A DNA stretch of 64,000 bases from Deminuibacter soli (GCF_003412455.1 NZ_QTJU01000004.1:62001-126000), one strand, 5' to 3'. Shown: positions 16,895-26,783, numbered from the stretch's first letter. Made by a program: numbers and translations. The notes: generated by a model from the letters alone, not told the origin.

Positions 16895-17130
16895 ATGTGC
16901 CGGCATTCGTGAAGGAACATGCTGTTATGCCACATTAAACCTTAAACTTCCAACTTCCAACATTAATTTTTTCCAGATTAAACCTTTGCACAACGCAGGC
17001 CACATGCACGTTTCAGCAGAAGAAACAACAGTAACGTTGTATCCCTTGCAGCGCATGTGTTACAGGCTGTGTTTGAATGTGTTACTTTGGCACATGCTTT
17101 GGATTACCCATAAAACCTTAAACATTTCTC

Positions 17131-17772
17131 ATGAAGAAGATTTTTGCATCTCTTGCAATTGTGATGCTTGCAGCTGCAGGCAGGGCCGATGCGCAGTTAA
17201 GCTTTGGTATTAAAGGTGGCGTTAGTTTCACCAACATTTCAAACGAATACAACGACCTGACAAGAACAACAGGTCACGGTGGCATTTTCCTCAATTCTAA
17301 AATCGGCTATGGATGGGCCATTCAACCCGAGGTGTTGTATGGCGGCATGGGCGACAGGTACCGGCTTATTCCCAACGGCACGGCTACCGAAGCGCTCAGC
17401 TACATCCAGATCCCGGTAATGTTCCAGTACTACCCGGTACGTGAGTTTTACCTCGAGTTTGGTCCGCAGCTGGGTTTGTTAACCGATGCCAAAGAAAAAG
17501 CACCGCGCACCACGGCCGACGTGCAGTACAAGTACAACACGGCCGATTTTGCGCTGAACTTTGGCGCAGGTTTCAAGATCAACCCGGTGATAGGTTTCTA
17601 TTTCCGCTACAACCTGGGACTGGCTAACCTGCAGAAACCCGAGTATACCAACGATACCTACCAGAACAGGGGCGTATTGCTGGGTATGGACTTAACGCTG
17701 TTCCACAGCGGCGGCAACGGGTATGGCAACAGGGGCGGCGGCCACAGACCCGGTCATAGAAGAAGGTATTAA
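17131..17772 (+). CDS. PorT-like outer-membrane beta-barrel
   Basis: 213 residues. A signal peptide (KKIFASLAIVMLAAAGRADAQ) precedes an eight-strand-type barrel opening with LSFGIKGGVSFTNI, with WAIQPEVLYGGMG and FYLEFGPQLGLLTDAKE, the usual PorT/OMP_b-brl_2 spacing. It ends in an unusual glycine/arginine/histidine-rich tail (GGGHRPGHRRRY), which could bind anionic lipopolysaccharide or metal (inference). It is a single-gene unit followed by a terminator. The gap from the previous gene contains a short period-7 stretch (about 16937-16962, CAACTTC units). Confidence 0.85.
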   Translation: MKKIFASLAIVMLAAAGRADAQLSFGIKGGVSFTNISNEYNDLTRTTGHGGIFLNSKIGYGWAIQPEVLYGGMGDRYRLIPNGTATEALSYIQIPVMFQYYPVREFYLEFGPQLGLLTDAKEKAPRTTADVQYKYNTADFALNFGAGFKINPVIGFYFRYNLGLANLQKPEYTNDTYQNRGVLLGMDLTLFHSGGNGYGNRGGGHRPGHRRRY

Positions 17773-17794
17773 CTACCACTAAGAAGTACGTAAT

Positions 17795-17830
17795 AAAAAA
17801 GGGGCAGCGGTTTAACCGGTGCCCCTTTTT
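17795..17830. terminator. Bidirectional terminator between the PorT-like gene and lpd
   Basis: GGGGCA and TGCCCC arms with flanking A and T runs, between convergent genes; it can serve both strands. Confidence 0.75.
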
Positions 17831-17859
17831 ATAGGTAAACACTTTGCAGTGTTGTGATA

Positions 17860-19269
17860 CTAAATATCGATCGCTTCGCCGTAAGCCACAGCAGTTGCTT
17901 CTTTCAGCGCTTCGCTCATGGTAGGGTGCGGGTGAATGGCGTTCAGAATTTCATGTGCGGTAGTTTCGAGCTTGCGTGCTACAGAAACTTCGGCAATCAT
18001 GTCTGTTACGTTGGCACCAATCATGTGTGCACCCAGGAATTCACCGTATTTGGCATCAAAGATAACTTTTACGAAACCTTCAGTAGCACCAGCAGCGCTG
18101 GCTTTGCCTGAAGCGATGAAGGGGAATTTACCCACTTTAATTTCGTAACCTGCTTCCTTCGCTGCTTTCTCGGTATAACCGATGCTGGCAATTTCAGGTG
18201 TGCAGTAAGTACAACCCGGTACATTGTTGTAATCAATAATATCAGGTTCGTGGTGGTATTTTTTCTCCAGGAAGCCAATGTACTCAGCAGCATTGATACC
18301 TTCTTTGGTAGCAACGTGTGCCAGGGCCTGGCCAGGTACACAGTCGCCGATTGCAAAGAAACCGGGAACATTGGTCTGGTAGTATTTGTCAACCGTGATT
18401 TTGCCTTTTTCCGTTTTAATGCCCAGCTCTTCCAGGCCAATGTTTTCGATATTGGCCGCAATACCAACAGCGCTTAACACGATGTCTGCTTCCAGTGTAG
18501 TGGTAGTGCCATCCTGTTTTTTAACAATGGCTTTTACACCTGCACCGCTGTTTTCCACTTTTTCAACAGAAGCATTGGTCATTACTTCAATACCTATTTT
18601 CCTGAACTGTTTTTCCAGTTCTTTCGATACGTCTTCATCTTCAACAGGCACAATGCGCGGCAAAAACTCAACGATGGTTACCTTGGTGCCCATGCTGTTG
18701 TAGAAGTAAGCAAACTCAACGCCAATGGCGCCGCTGCCTACCACGATCATGCTTTTGGGAACCGTAGGCAATACCAGGGCCTCACGGTAGCCGATTACCT
18801 TTTTGCCATCAATAGGCAGGTTTGGCAACTGGCGTGAGCGTGCACCGGTAGCAATTACCACGTATTTGCCTTCCACAATCTGTTTTGAACCGTCAGCAGC
18901 AGTTACTTCCACCTGGCCTTTGGCCTTCAGTTTACCGTAACCCATGATAACGTCAATCTTATTTTTTTTCATCAAGAACTGAACACCCTTGCTCATTTTG
19001 TCGGCAACGCCACGGCTGCGTTTGATAACCGCGCCAAAATCAGCTTCAACACCGCTGGCGTTAATACCATAAGCAGTGCTGTGTTTCATATATTCGTAAA
19101 CCTGAGCGCTTTTTAACAATGCTTTTGTTGGAATACAGCCCCAGTTCAGGCAAATGCCACCCAATGATTCTTTTTCAATGATTGCCACTTTAAATCCTAA
19201 CTGAGAAGCCCTGATAGCGGCAGGATAACCGCCAGGCCCGCTGCCCAAAACAATTACGTCGTATGCCAT
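17860..19269 (-). CDS. lpdA: Dihydrolipoyl dehydrogenase
   Basis: 469 residues, the usual length. FAD motif VIVLGSGPGGYPAAI (6-20), redox-active pair GGICLNWGC (Cys40 and Cys45), NAD motif IVVGSGAIGVEFAYF, FAD motif ATAIGDCVPG-like segment (FAIGDCVPGQALAH), and the catalytic His-Glu dyad in NAIHPHPTMSEALKEA. It reoxidises dihydrolipoamide of the E2 or GcvH components of the 2-oxoacid dehydrogenase and glycine cleavage complexes, none of which lie in the window, so it is encoded alone here. Confidence 0.96.
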   Translation of the reverse strand: MAYDVIVLGSGPGGYPAAIRASQLGFKVAIIEKESLGGICLNWGCIPTKALLKSAQVYEYMKHSTAYGINASGVEADFGAVIKRSRGVADKMSKGVQFLMKKNKIDVIMGYGKLKAKGQVEVTAADGSKQIVEGKYVVIATGARSRQLPNLPIDGKKVIGYREALVLPTVPKSMIVVGSGAIGVEFAYFYNSMGTKVTIVEFLPRIVPVEDEDVSKELEKQFRKIGIEVMTNASVEKVENSGAGVKAIVKKQDGTTTTLEADIVLSAVGIAANIENIGLEELGIKTEKGKITVDKYYQTNVPGFFAIGDCVPGQALAHVATKEGINAAEYIGFLEKKYHHEPDIIDYNNVPGCTYCTPEIASIGYTEKAAKEAGYEIKVGKFPFIASGKASAAGATEGFVKVIFDAKYGEFLGAHMIGANVTDMIAEVSVARKLETTAHEILNAIHPHPTMSEALKEATAVAYGEAIDI

Positions 19270-19512
19270 AGCAATAGAGTATTTAATTGATAAGATGTGC
19301 GAAAATACGTTTACAGCGCCAAATGAAAAAAAATCAGTTCAGCACCATCCTCAAGGTAAAAAACATAATGCTATTTAACATATTGCACCCATCACGTATA
19401 CATGGAAAACTAACAAACATGCGCATAATTCTTTCCGCAACGCTGCCAAAAATCAGTAACTTAGGCCGCTTTGATTGATTTATTGCCCGCCAACCAAGAC
19501 AACCGTATTTAA

Positions 19513-22077
19513 ATGGATAACGCATTACAACAATTCAAGAACCTTGTAGGAATCAAGTTTCAGTTGTACAACAGTCTTTTCACCGCCCTTCCCTTTCATC
19601 GTATTGAAAAAACCGGCGTTCTGCTCTCCCTGTTCCTGATTCATTGCGAAGAAGGTTACCGAAAGCAGCAAAGCCCGGTGGATATCATCAATTCTTTTCT
19701 TACCCAGTACACCGGGTACCAGAAAGAGCAGGAGCAGATTGATTTGCTGTTTCGCTTTATCCAGTACTCCGAACGCCAGGTGGTGCTATTCGATGCGCTG
19801 GAAGATGCCGCTTTTAAACAGGTGCGTGATATCAATGGCCCCGGTACACTGAAACAGCTTGCAGGCTCTATCATACAATCGCAGAAAGAAGAAGAGCTGG
19901 CCGATAAACTGAAACATTTCTGTGTGCGCCTGGTGCTTACTGCACACCCCACGCAGTTTTATCCCGGCTCTGTGCTCGGTATTATCAACGATTTGGGTAA
20001 GGCCCTTACCGCAGGCGATTCTGCCATGGTGAACCTGTACCTGCAGCAGCTCGGCAAAACACCATTCCTGCAAAAACAGAAACCTACCCCGTACGATGAG
20101 GCGGTAAGTCTCATCTGGTACATGGAAAATGTTTTCTACCAGGCTTCAGGCAAAATACTGGCCGAGCTGAAGAGCCAGTTCCCGCATGCGGTGGATGAAA
20201 ACAACAGCGTGTTCCGACTGGGCTTCTGGCCCGGTGGCGACAGGGATGGTAACCCGTTTGTAAACGCAGCAACCACACTCAAAGTGGCCGATGCTTTGCG
20301 TGGCAGCATTATGAAATGTTATTACTTTGATGTGCGCCGCCTCAAGCGCAGGCTCACGTTTAAAGGAGTTGAACAGCCTATTGCTGCGCTGGAAACCAAA
20401 CTGTACAACAATCTGTTTATACCCGGTCACCAAACCGATATTTCCAGTAAGGAGCTATTACAAACCCTGCGTGATATCCGCGAAACGCTGATCACGCAAC
20501 ACAATGGTTTGTTCCTGTACATGGTAGACAGCCTTATCAGCAAAGTGCAGCTGTTTGGCTTGTACTTCGCTTCGCTCGACATTCGCCAGGATAGCACGGT
20601 GCTTACCGCCACTGTAGAAGCAGCCGCACAAACCGGCGCCCTGCCCGCCAATTATACATCGCTCAGCGATACGGAGAAAATCAATGCACTGTTGCATGCG
20701 AAACCTGTTGCAGATATCACCGTGCTGAAAGATGCCCTGCATAAGGATACGCTTGAAACCATCGCTGCCATCAAAAACATACAGCAGTACAATGGTGAAG
20801 CAGGCTGCCAGCGTTTTATCATTAGCCATACTACCAGTGCGCTCAATGTAATGGAGGTGTACGGACTGTTTTTAATGGGTGGTTATACCGCGGAAAATCT
20901 TGACATCGATATTGTTCCCCTGTTCGAAACAGTGGAAGATTTACAACAGGCAGCGGAAACCATGCGCGCCCTGTACCACCTGCAACCTTACCGCGAACAC
21001 CTGCGCAGGCGCAATAATACGCAAACCATTATGGTGGGCTTCTCTGATGGCACAAAAGACGGTGGTTACCTGATGGCCAACTGGAGTATTTACAAAGCCA
21101 AAGATGAACTTACCCGCATTTCCCGCGAGTGTGATATAGATGTGGTGTTCTTCGATGGCCGCGGTGGTCCCCCTGCACGTGGTGGTGGTAAAACGCACAA
21201 ATTTTACGCATCAATGGGCAGCAATGTGGCCAACAATGAAATTCAGTTAACCATACAGGGACAAACCATCAGCTCTAATTTCGGTACGGTAGACAGTGCG
21301 CAGTTTAACATGGAGCAGCTGCTGAATGCAGGCATTACCAATGCCCTGTTCTCGCCCAGCAAAGCCACGTTGAATGAAGAAGAAGCTGCTTTGCTGCAAC
21401 AGCTGGCTGAAGACAGTTTTGTATCGTACACGGCGTTGAAAAACCATCCCTGTTTCCTTGAATACCTGGGGCATGCCAGTCCGCTGCGTTTCTATGCAGA
21501 AACCAATATCGGCAGCCGTCCTGCCAAACGCAATCCCGGCGCCAAACTCAGCCTCAACGATCTGCGCGCCATCCCGTTTGTAGGTGCATGGAGCCAGCTG
21601 AAGCAAAACGTAACCGGTTATTACGGTGTGGGCGCCGCCCTGAAAAAAATGGAAGAAGCCGGCAAATGGAAAGAGGTGAAAACCTTGTACCAGCATTCCA
21701 TGTTCTTCAAAACACTGATGGATAATTGTGAGATGGCCATGAAGAAAAGCTTCTTCCCGCTCACTGCCTTCCTCTCACGCCACCCCAAATACGGCGAGCT
21801 GTGGAACATGATTTATGAAGAGTACGAGCTTACTAAGAAATATGTGCTGAAACTCTCCGGCGAATCAGATCTCATGGGCGATTACCCGGTTGATCAGCTG
21901 TCTATTCAAATGCGCGAACGCATTGTGCTGCCACTGGTAACCATACAGCAGTACGGCATTACCAAAGTGCGCGAGCTGGAAGAAAAACTCATTACCAGCC
22001 CGCAGAAAGACAGCTACGAGAAACTGGTCATGCGCTGCTCCTTCGGTATCATCAACGCAGGAAGGAATTCTGCATAG
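19513..22077 (+). CDS. ppc: Phosphoenolpyruvate carboxylase
   Basis: 854 residues, slightly shorter than the 880-930 common in the family. The catalytic His is in LTAHPTQFYPG (about residue 145). The PEP/bicarbonate loops are FWPGGDRDGNPFV and VFFDGRGGPPARGGGKTHKF, and the C terminus is CSFGIINAGRNSA. It makes oxaloacetate from PEP, replenishing the TCA cycle and supplying 2-oxoglutarate for the GltBD reaction encoded further along. The gene is single; its TAG stop opens a period-7 array, followed by a perfect palindrome. Confidence 0.95.
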   Translation: MDNALQQFKNLVGIKFQLYNSLFTALPFHRIEKTGVLLSLFLIHCEEGYRKQQSPVDIINSFLTQYTGYQKEQEQIDLLFRFIQYSERQVVLFDALEDAAFKQVRDINGPGTLKQLAGSIIQSQKEEELADKLKHFCVRLVLTAHPTQFYPGSVLGIINDLGKALTAGDSAMVNLYLQQLGKTPFLQKQKPTPYDEAVSLIWYMENVFYQASGKILAELKSQFPHAVDENNSVFRLGFWPGGDRDGNPFVNAATTLKVADALRGSIMKCYYFDVRRLKRRLTFKGVEQPIAALETKLYNNLFIPGHQTDISSKELLQTLRDIRETLITQHNGLFLYMVDSLISKVQLFGLYFASLDIRQDSTVLTATVEAAAQTGALPANYTSLSDTEKINALLHAKPVADITVLKDALHKDTLETIAAIKNIQQYNGEAGCQRFIISHTTSALNVMEVYGLFLMGGYTAENLDIDIVPLFETVEDLQQAAETMRALYHLQPYREHLRRRNNTQTIMVGFSDGTKDGGYLMANWSIYKAKDELTRISRECDIDVVFFDGRGGPPARGGGKTHKFYASMGSNVANNEIQLTIQGQTISSNFGTVDSAQFNMEQLLNAGITNALFSPSKATLNEEEAALLQQLAEDSFVSYTALKNHPCFLEYLGHASPLRFYAETNIGSRPAKRNPGAKLSLNDLRAIPFVGAWSQLKQNVTGYYGVGAALKKMEEAGKWKEVKTLYQHSMFFKTLMDNCEMAMKKSFFPLTAFLSRHPKYGELWNMIYEEYELTKKYVLKLSGESDLMGDYPVDQLSIQMRERIVLPLVTIQQYGITKVRELEEKLITSPQKDSYEKLVMRCSFGIINAGRNSA

Positions 22078-22112
22078 TACAGTGAATAGTGAACGGTCAA
22101 TAGTGAATAAAT
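22075..22112 (+). repeat. Period-7 stop-codon array at the end of ppc
   Basis: Heptamers TAGTACA, GTGAATA, GTGAACG, GTCAATA, GTGAATA; the first triplet is the ppc stop codon. Confidence 0.65.
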
Positions 22113-22150
22113 TATGCCAAAAGGCTCGCACCTGCGAGCCTTTTGGCATA
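22113..22150. terminator. Perfect 38-base palindrome after ppc (likely bidirectional terminator)
   Basis: Perfect 18-base arms beginning TATGCCAAAAGG, around a central CC. No T run follows on either strand, but the stem itself carries AAAA/TTTT. It begins right after the period-7 array. Confidence 0.6.
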
Positions 22151-22294
22151 CTGCCTCTGTCAGTGCCCTCACTGGTAAGCATTTTCCGCAAGGCGCCCCA
22201 ATGCTCCGCTCGCGGAGCTCAGCGCATTTTTCGCGGTTTGTTCTTCGACTTCGGTAATGGCGCTCGTTCCATGATTTCCGCGCTTTCCGCGAAA
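22151..22294. other. G+C-rich structured intergenic segment
   Basis: No credible gene. It contains the small hairpin GCTCCGCTCGCGGAGC (near 22203) and distant TTTCGCGG/CCGCGAAA arms (about 22229 and 22286). It could be a folded RNA or a decayed sequence. Reading frames across it look like chance. Confidence 0.35.
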
Positions 22295-22321
22295 CAAAAA
22301 AGCCGTCCGGAGGACAGCCTT
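22295..22321 (-). terminator. Terminator of the first amt gene
   Basis: On the minus strand AGGCTGTCC and GGACGGCTT pair (two G-U pairs) and are followed by TTTTTTG, 44 bases after the amt stop. Confidence 0.7.
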
Positions 22322-22364
22322 TTCATTTTGCAGTTAGTATTGGGTTGATGGGTTGGTAACGTTC

Positions 22365-23768
22365 TTATGCCGGAACTGCAACGCGTGAAGGTTTTTTTAC
22401 TTCCTGCGCTTCTGCAACAGGCGCTGTTTCGCCATGTACCAGCGAACCATATTCTTCGTTGTGCTGTGAAGCATCGAGACCAAGCTCTTCTTCTTCTTCG
22501 CTTACGCGCAGCGGCTGTATAAAGTTGATGAATTTAAAGATGCCGTAAGATACCGTAAAGCTGTAGCCGATTACAATGGCCAGTGCTTTTACCTGCGTGA
22601 AAAAGAATGCAGCATTGCCATAAAACAGGCCGTCGTTACCACCGCTGTTCACGGTTTTGGTAGCAAACACACCGGTGAGCAACATGCCTACCATACCGCC
22701 CAGCCCATGACAGGGGAATACATCCAGCGTATCGTCGAGTGTAGATTTCTGTTTGTAGTACACAGCTGCATTTGAGATGATGGCTGCTACAACGCCGATG
22801 AAGATGCTCTGCGGCACAGCAACAAAACCGGCTGCAGGGGTAATGGCTACCAGGCCAACCACCGCACCAATACAAAAGCCGAGCGCAGAAGGTTTTTTGC
22901 CGCGCATTACATCAAAAAACATCCATGATAAACCGGCAGCGCCTGCAGCTGTGTTAGTGGTAGCAAAGGCAGATACCGCCAAACCGTTGGCAGCCAGTGC
23001 AGAACCTGCGTTAAAGCCAAACCAGCCAAACCACAATAAACCGGTGCCGATTAATACATAAGGTACATTGGCCGGTGGAATTTCTTTCTGCTCAATATGG
23101 GCTTTGCGTCGTTTCAATACCAGCGCACCTGCAAGGGCAGCGCAGCCGGCAGAAATATGAACCACAGTGCCGCCTGCAAAATCAAGCGCGCCCATTTTAA
23201 ACAGGAAACCATCCGGGTGCCAGGTCCAGTGTGCAATAGGTGCGTACACCAGCAGGCTGAACAGGCATATAAACAGTACATAAGATGTAAAACGGATACG
23301 CTCAGCCACAGCGCCAACCACCAGTCCGGGTGTAATAATGGCAAACATCAGCTGAAACAGCGCGAACAGCGCCAGCGGTATGGTAGGGGCCAGGCTCCAG
23401 GGGGCGCCGGATACCACACCTTTAAAAAACAGGTGGGTCATCGGGTTACCGATAATGCCATGCCAGCTCTCGCCAAAACACAGGCTATAGCCAACCACTA
23501 CCCATAACACACTCACTACACCTGCAGCTACCAGGCTTTTCATCATGGTAGAGATCACGTTTTTGCGGTGAACCATACCGCCGTAAAAAAAAGCAAGGCC
23601 GGGTGTCATTAAAAACACCAGGGCAGTGGCAACAATAATCCATACAATATCGGCACTGCTGTATTTGCTTGCATCACTGAAAACAGGCGCAGAAGGCACA
23701 AACATGGCGGCCAGGGCAATTACGGCCAGCACTACAAAGGGAACAACCCGTTTGGCGGAATACTTCAT
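22365..23768 (-). CDS. amt: Ammonium transporter (downstream copy)
   Basis: 467 residues with an N-terminal signal-like helix and the expected 11 membrane helices. Family hallmarks: VFLMTPGLAFFYGGMV, APIAHWTWHPDGFLFKMG, DFAGGTVVHISAGCAALAGA (first pore His) and DDTLDVFPCHGLGGMVG (second pore His). It conducts ammonium across the inner membrane. It is about 85-90% identical to the copy at 25171-26568, including one stretch of 86 identical bases. The cytoplasmic tails differ after the last helix. No PII (glnK) gene lies beside it. It has its own upstream gap and terminator. Confidence 0.95.
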   Translation of the reverse strand: MKYSAKRVVPFVVLAVIALAAMFVPSAPVFSDASKYSSADIVWIIVATALVFLMTPGLAFFYGGMVHRKNVISTMMKSLVAAGVVSVLWVVVGYSLCFGESWHGIIGNPMTHLFFKGVVSGAPWSLAPTIPLALFALFQLMFAIITPGLVVGAVAERIRFTSYVLFICLFSLLVYAPIAHWTWHPDGFLFKMGALDFAGGTVVHISAGCAALAGALVLKRRKAHIEQKEIPPANVPYVLIGTGLLWFGWFGFNAGSALAANGLAVSAFATTNTAAGAAGLSWMFFDVMRGKKPSALGFCIGAVVGLVAITPAAGFVAVPQSIFIGVVAAIISNAAVYYKQKSTLDDTLDVFPCHGLGGMVGMLLTGVFATKTVNSGGNDGLFYGNAAFFFTQVKALAIVIGYSFTVSYGIFKFINFIQPLRVSEEEEELGLDASQHNEEYGSLVHGETAPVAEAQEVKKPSRVAVPA

Positions 23769-23968
23769 CGTAAAATCGTAAAAAGTTTAATATGAACTAT
23801 GAGAACTAAAGTTAGGAATAAAATATACTAACGCCTGTTTCGTGTTATATATAAATATTTTTTATTTAAGGCTGGTTTCCTTTATTGATAAGGCTTACAG
23901 CCGAAAATACATGCTTTTTAAAAACTGGTTAATTTTTGAGGATGTGCGATGTTTCTACGGTTTGGGGC

Positions 23969-24012
23969 AAAAAAATCCTGCCTTTTTCACTGGTTACAGG
24001 AAAAAGGCAGGA
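23969..24012 (-). terminator. Terminator of the amt/porin transcript
   Basis: Perfect 13-base arms (TCCTGCCTTTTTC and complement) and, on the minus strand, a run of seven T immediately after; it begins 34 bases beyond the porin stop. Confidence 0.85.
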
Positions 24013-24045
24013 AATAAGCTTTGCAGCAGCAGGTAATGTTCAGGG

Positions 24046-25104
24046 TTAAAACTTATAAATGGCTGCAATCAAAAAGTTGCCGGCCGACTTGGTGGGGTCG
24101 CCGCTGCTTTTAACGAACATATCGCTGTTATTGGAATGCTCAATACGTATTTCAGGGATGAATGTCAGTGAATGAAACGTGAAATGTCCGCTCAGGGTGC
24201 TGGCCAGCACATGGCCATTCAGCTGTGCCGAGGCTGTGCTGTTTTTGTCGTCAAAGTACTCTTCGCGCAGGGTTAAGCCAAACAGGTCATTGGCATCGTA
24301 ATTCAGGTAAAGCGCTGTGCCCCACCAGTTTTTGTTGCTGGTGAATTTGTCGCTGCCTTCGTACATTTTGCGGGTAGCCAGGCTGCCGTTTACGGCCAGG
24401 TTAAAGTGTTTGTTTACCGTACCGGTAATTACCACATCATACTGGCTGCCTTTCGAGGTATCGGCGCCGCGCCAGTTTACATAACCGAAGGTGGCTTTCA
24501 CATTGTCCGATACCTGGTAGCTGTACTGTGCAATCACAGACAGTTTGCGGTACAAATCATCCGGTACCGTTTTGCGGTCAGGCGGGTTGGTTAACCCGAT
24601 CATAAACGTGCTTTTGCCCGAAGTGATATCGGCTTTTACACCCGTGTGAAAGAATGGCCCATTTGAGAACAGGTAGCTCATGCTGTAATTGCGGTTGGCA
24701 TACGCATCGGCTACCTCGTAGCCGATGTGCGTATACCAGCTGCCCGCAGTGAGCTTTAACCAGCTGGTAGGTAAATAACTGATGTACAATTGTTTTACCG
24801 CAGCGGTAATGCCATCGTCGTTGTATGAAAATTCTTTGGCCCTGTTACCAAATCCCAGGTCGGCCACCATTTCGGTTTTGCCGGTTTTGTACTCGAATTT
24901 CAGGGACGCCATACCCAGTTCAAAGCTGTTGTGCGATTTGGTGAAACTGGTATAGTTGTTGGCACTTGTTTTTGCGAAATCGTATTTATAATAAGTATCT
25001 ACAGAACCGCTTATTTCAAGGGCAGGTGTTTTGGTGCTGTCTTGCGAAAATGCCGCGTTACAGGCACACAATACCAGCCCTGTTGCAAATAATTTTTGTA
25101 ACAT
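24046..25104 (-). CDS. Outer-membrane porin, BBP2/OmpL-like
   Basis: 352 residues. A signal peptide (LQKLFATGLVLCACNAAFSQ) precedes a barrel of the putative beta-barrel porin-2 type: EISGSVDTYYKYDF at the start, ELGMASLKFEYKTGKTEMVADLGFG-type strands, and an aromatic C terminus (NFLIAAIYKF). It sits between two ammonium transporter genes, 66 bases after the upstream one on the same strand, and shares its terminator, so it probably admits ammonium or small amines through the outer membrane (inference). Confidence 0.8.
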   Translation of the reverse strand: MLQKLFATGLVLCACNAAFSQDSTKTPALEISGSVDTYYKYDFAKTSANNYTSFTKSHNSFELGMASLKFEYKTGKTEMVADLGFGNRAKEFSYNDDGITAAVKQLYISYLPTSWLKLTAGSWYTHIGYEVADAYANRNYSMSYLFSNGPFFHTGVKADITSGKSTFMIGLTNPPDRKTVPDDLYRKLSVIAQYSYQVSDNVKATFGYVNWRGADTSKGSQYDVVITGTVNKHFNLAVNGSLATRKMYEGSDKFTSNKNWWGTALYLNYDANDLFGLTLREEYFDDKNSTASAQLNGHVLASTLSGHFTFHSLTFIPEIRIEHSNNSDMFVKSSGDPTKSAGNFLIAAIYKF

Positions 25105-25170
25105 TGCTTTACGTTTTAGTTTTCATGAAAAGGTGTTGCACGGCGCTACGCTTGTTCCAGAAGCGTAGTA

Positions 25171-26568
25171 TTATGCCAGCAATGCCTTTTCTAATTTTTC
25201 AGCATGACCATTTTCGCCTGGTGTAACCAGAGTGTGTGTACCGGCATAAGCTTCGTTGTGCTGTGAAGCATCGAGGCCCAGTTCTTCTTCAACACTGCTT
25301 ACACGCAAAGGCTGAATGAAGTTGATGAACTTGAATATGCCGAATGATACTATAAAGCTGTATCCCACCACAATCAGCAGGGCTTTTACCTGGGTAAGAA
25401 AGAAGGCCGCATTGCCATAAAACAGGCCGTCGTTGCCGCCGCTGTTCACGGTTTTGGTAGCGAATATGCCGGTAAGCAGCATACCCACCATACCACCTAT
25501 GCCATGGCAGGGAAATACATCCAGTGTATCGTCGAGTGTAGATTTCTGTTTGTAGTACACAGCTGCATTTGAGATGATGGCTGCTACAACGCCGATGAAG
25601 ATGCTCTGCGGTACTGCTACAAAACCGGCTGCAGGGGTAATGGCTACCAGGCCAACTACCGCACCGATACAAAAACCGAGTGCAGATGGCTTTTTGCCGC
25701 GCATTACATCAAAGAACATCCATGATAAACCGGCTGCACCTGCAGCTGTATTGGTGGTGGCGAATGCTGAAACAGACAGGGCGTTGGCGCCAAGTGCCGA
25801 GCCTGCGTTGAAGCCAAACCAGCCAAACCACAGCAAACCGGTGCCGATTAATACATAAGGCACATTGGCCGGCGGAATTTCCTGGTGCTCAATATGGGCT
25901 TTGCGGCGTTTCAATACCAGCGCACCTGCAAGGGCAGCACAACCGGCAGAAATATGTACTACAGTACCTCCTGCAAAGTCTAATACGCCCATTTTAAACA
26001 GGAAGCCATCAGGATGCCAGGTCCAGTGTGCAATAGGTGCGTACACTAGCAGGCTGAACAGGCAGATGAATAGCACGTAACTGGTAAAGCGGATACGTTC
26101 TGCCACGGCGCCTACTACCAGGCCGGGCGTAATAATCGCGAACATCAGTTGAAACAGTGCAAACAATCCCAGCGGAATGGTAGGACCAAGGCTCCAGGGA
26201 GCGCCGGAGGCTACGCCTTTAAAAAACAGGTGTGTCATGGGGTTGCCGATAAGGCCGTGAACCGATTCTCCAAAACACAGGCTGTAGCCAACTACCACCC
26301 ATAATACGCTCACCACGCCTGCAGCAACCAGGCTTTTCATCATGGTAGAGATTACGTTTTTGCGGTGAACCATGCCGCCGTAAAAAAAGGCGAGGCCGGG
26401 TGTCATTAAAAATACCAGCGCCGTGGCTACAATAATCCAGGCTGTGTCTGCAGCATTGTATTTGCTTACATCTGCAAAAGAAGGAAGAGAGGGTACAAAA
26501 ATCGCTGCAACCGCAATGGCGGCCAGGATCACGAAGGGCGCGAAGCGCTTAGAGGTCGGCGTTTGCAT
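25171..26568 (-). CDS. amt: Ammonium transporter (upstream copy)
   Basis: 465 residues, same organisation and pore motifs as the copy at 22365-23768 (HISAGCAALAGA, PCHGIGGMVG). The two proteins differ mainly at the N terminus, a few helix positions, and the C-terminal tail, which here ends GENGHAEKLEKALLA. It is the first gene of a unit with the porin. It lies 272 bases downstream of the gltD stop, behind a terminator, so it should have its own promoter in the A+T-rich gap 26569-26780. I found no sigma-54-type site there. Confidence 0.95.
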   Translation of the reverse strand: MQTPTSKRFAPFVILAAIAVAAIFVPSLPSFADVSKYNAADTAWIIVATALVFLMTPGLAFFYGGMVHRKNVISTMMKSLVAAGVVSVLWVVVGYSLCFGESVHGLIGNPMTHLFFKGVASGAPWSLGPTIPLGLFALFQLMFAIITPGLVVGAVAERIRFTSYVLFICLFSLLVYAPIAHWTWHPDGFLFKMGVLDFAGGTVVHISAGCAALAGALVLKRRKAHIEHQEIPPANVPYVLIGTGLLWFGWFGFNAGSALGANALSVSAFATTNTAAGAAGLSWMFFDVMRGKKPSALGFCIGAVVGLVAITPAAGFVAVPQSIFIGVVAAIISNAAVYYKQKSTLDDTLDVFPCHGIGGMVGMLLTGIFATKTVNSGGNDGLFYGNAAFFLTQVKALLIVVGYSFIVSFGIFKFINFIQPLRVSSVEEELGLDASQHNEAYAGTHTLVTPGENGHAEKLEKALLA

Positions 26569-26783
26569 GTTAGATTGGGATTAAATTAAGAATAATTATA
26601 TATAATATAATTCATCCTGAAGTTAAAAATTAATTAACAGAAAACATTGTGTTTACATATATATTATTACGAGTAATGTATAGTATAATGCGGAAAAAAA
26701 TTGCGGAAACAATAGGGGCAACGGGTTTTTGTTAGAAAAAATGCAGAAAAACATGATTTTTATTGAATACACTTACAAACAGG

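Noticed and set aside
19287-19478. 63-codon frame between lpd and ppc
   Set aside because: Low-quality translation in a promoter-type gap.
22082-22348. 88-codon frame across the region after ppc
   Set aside because: It runs through the palindrome, the structured segment and the amt terminator, and its translation looks random.
26569-26780. Possible sigma-54 site upstream of amt
   Set aside because: No TGGCAC-N5-TTGC-like sequence was found on either strand.
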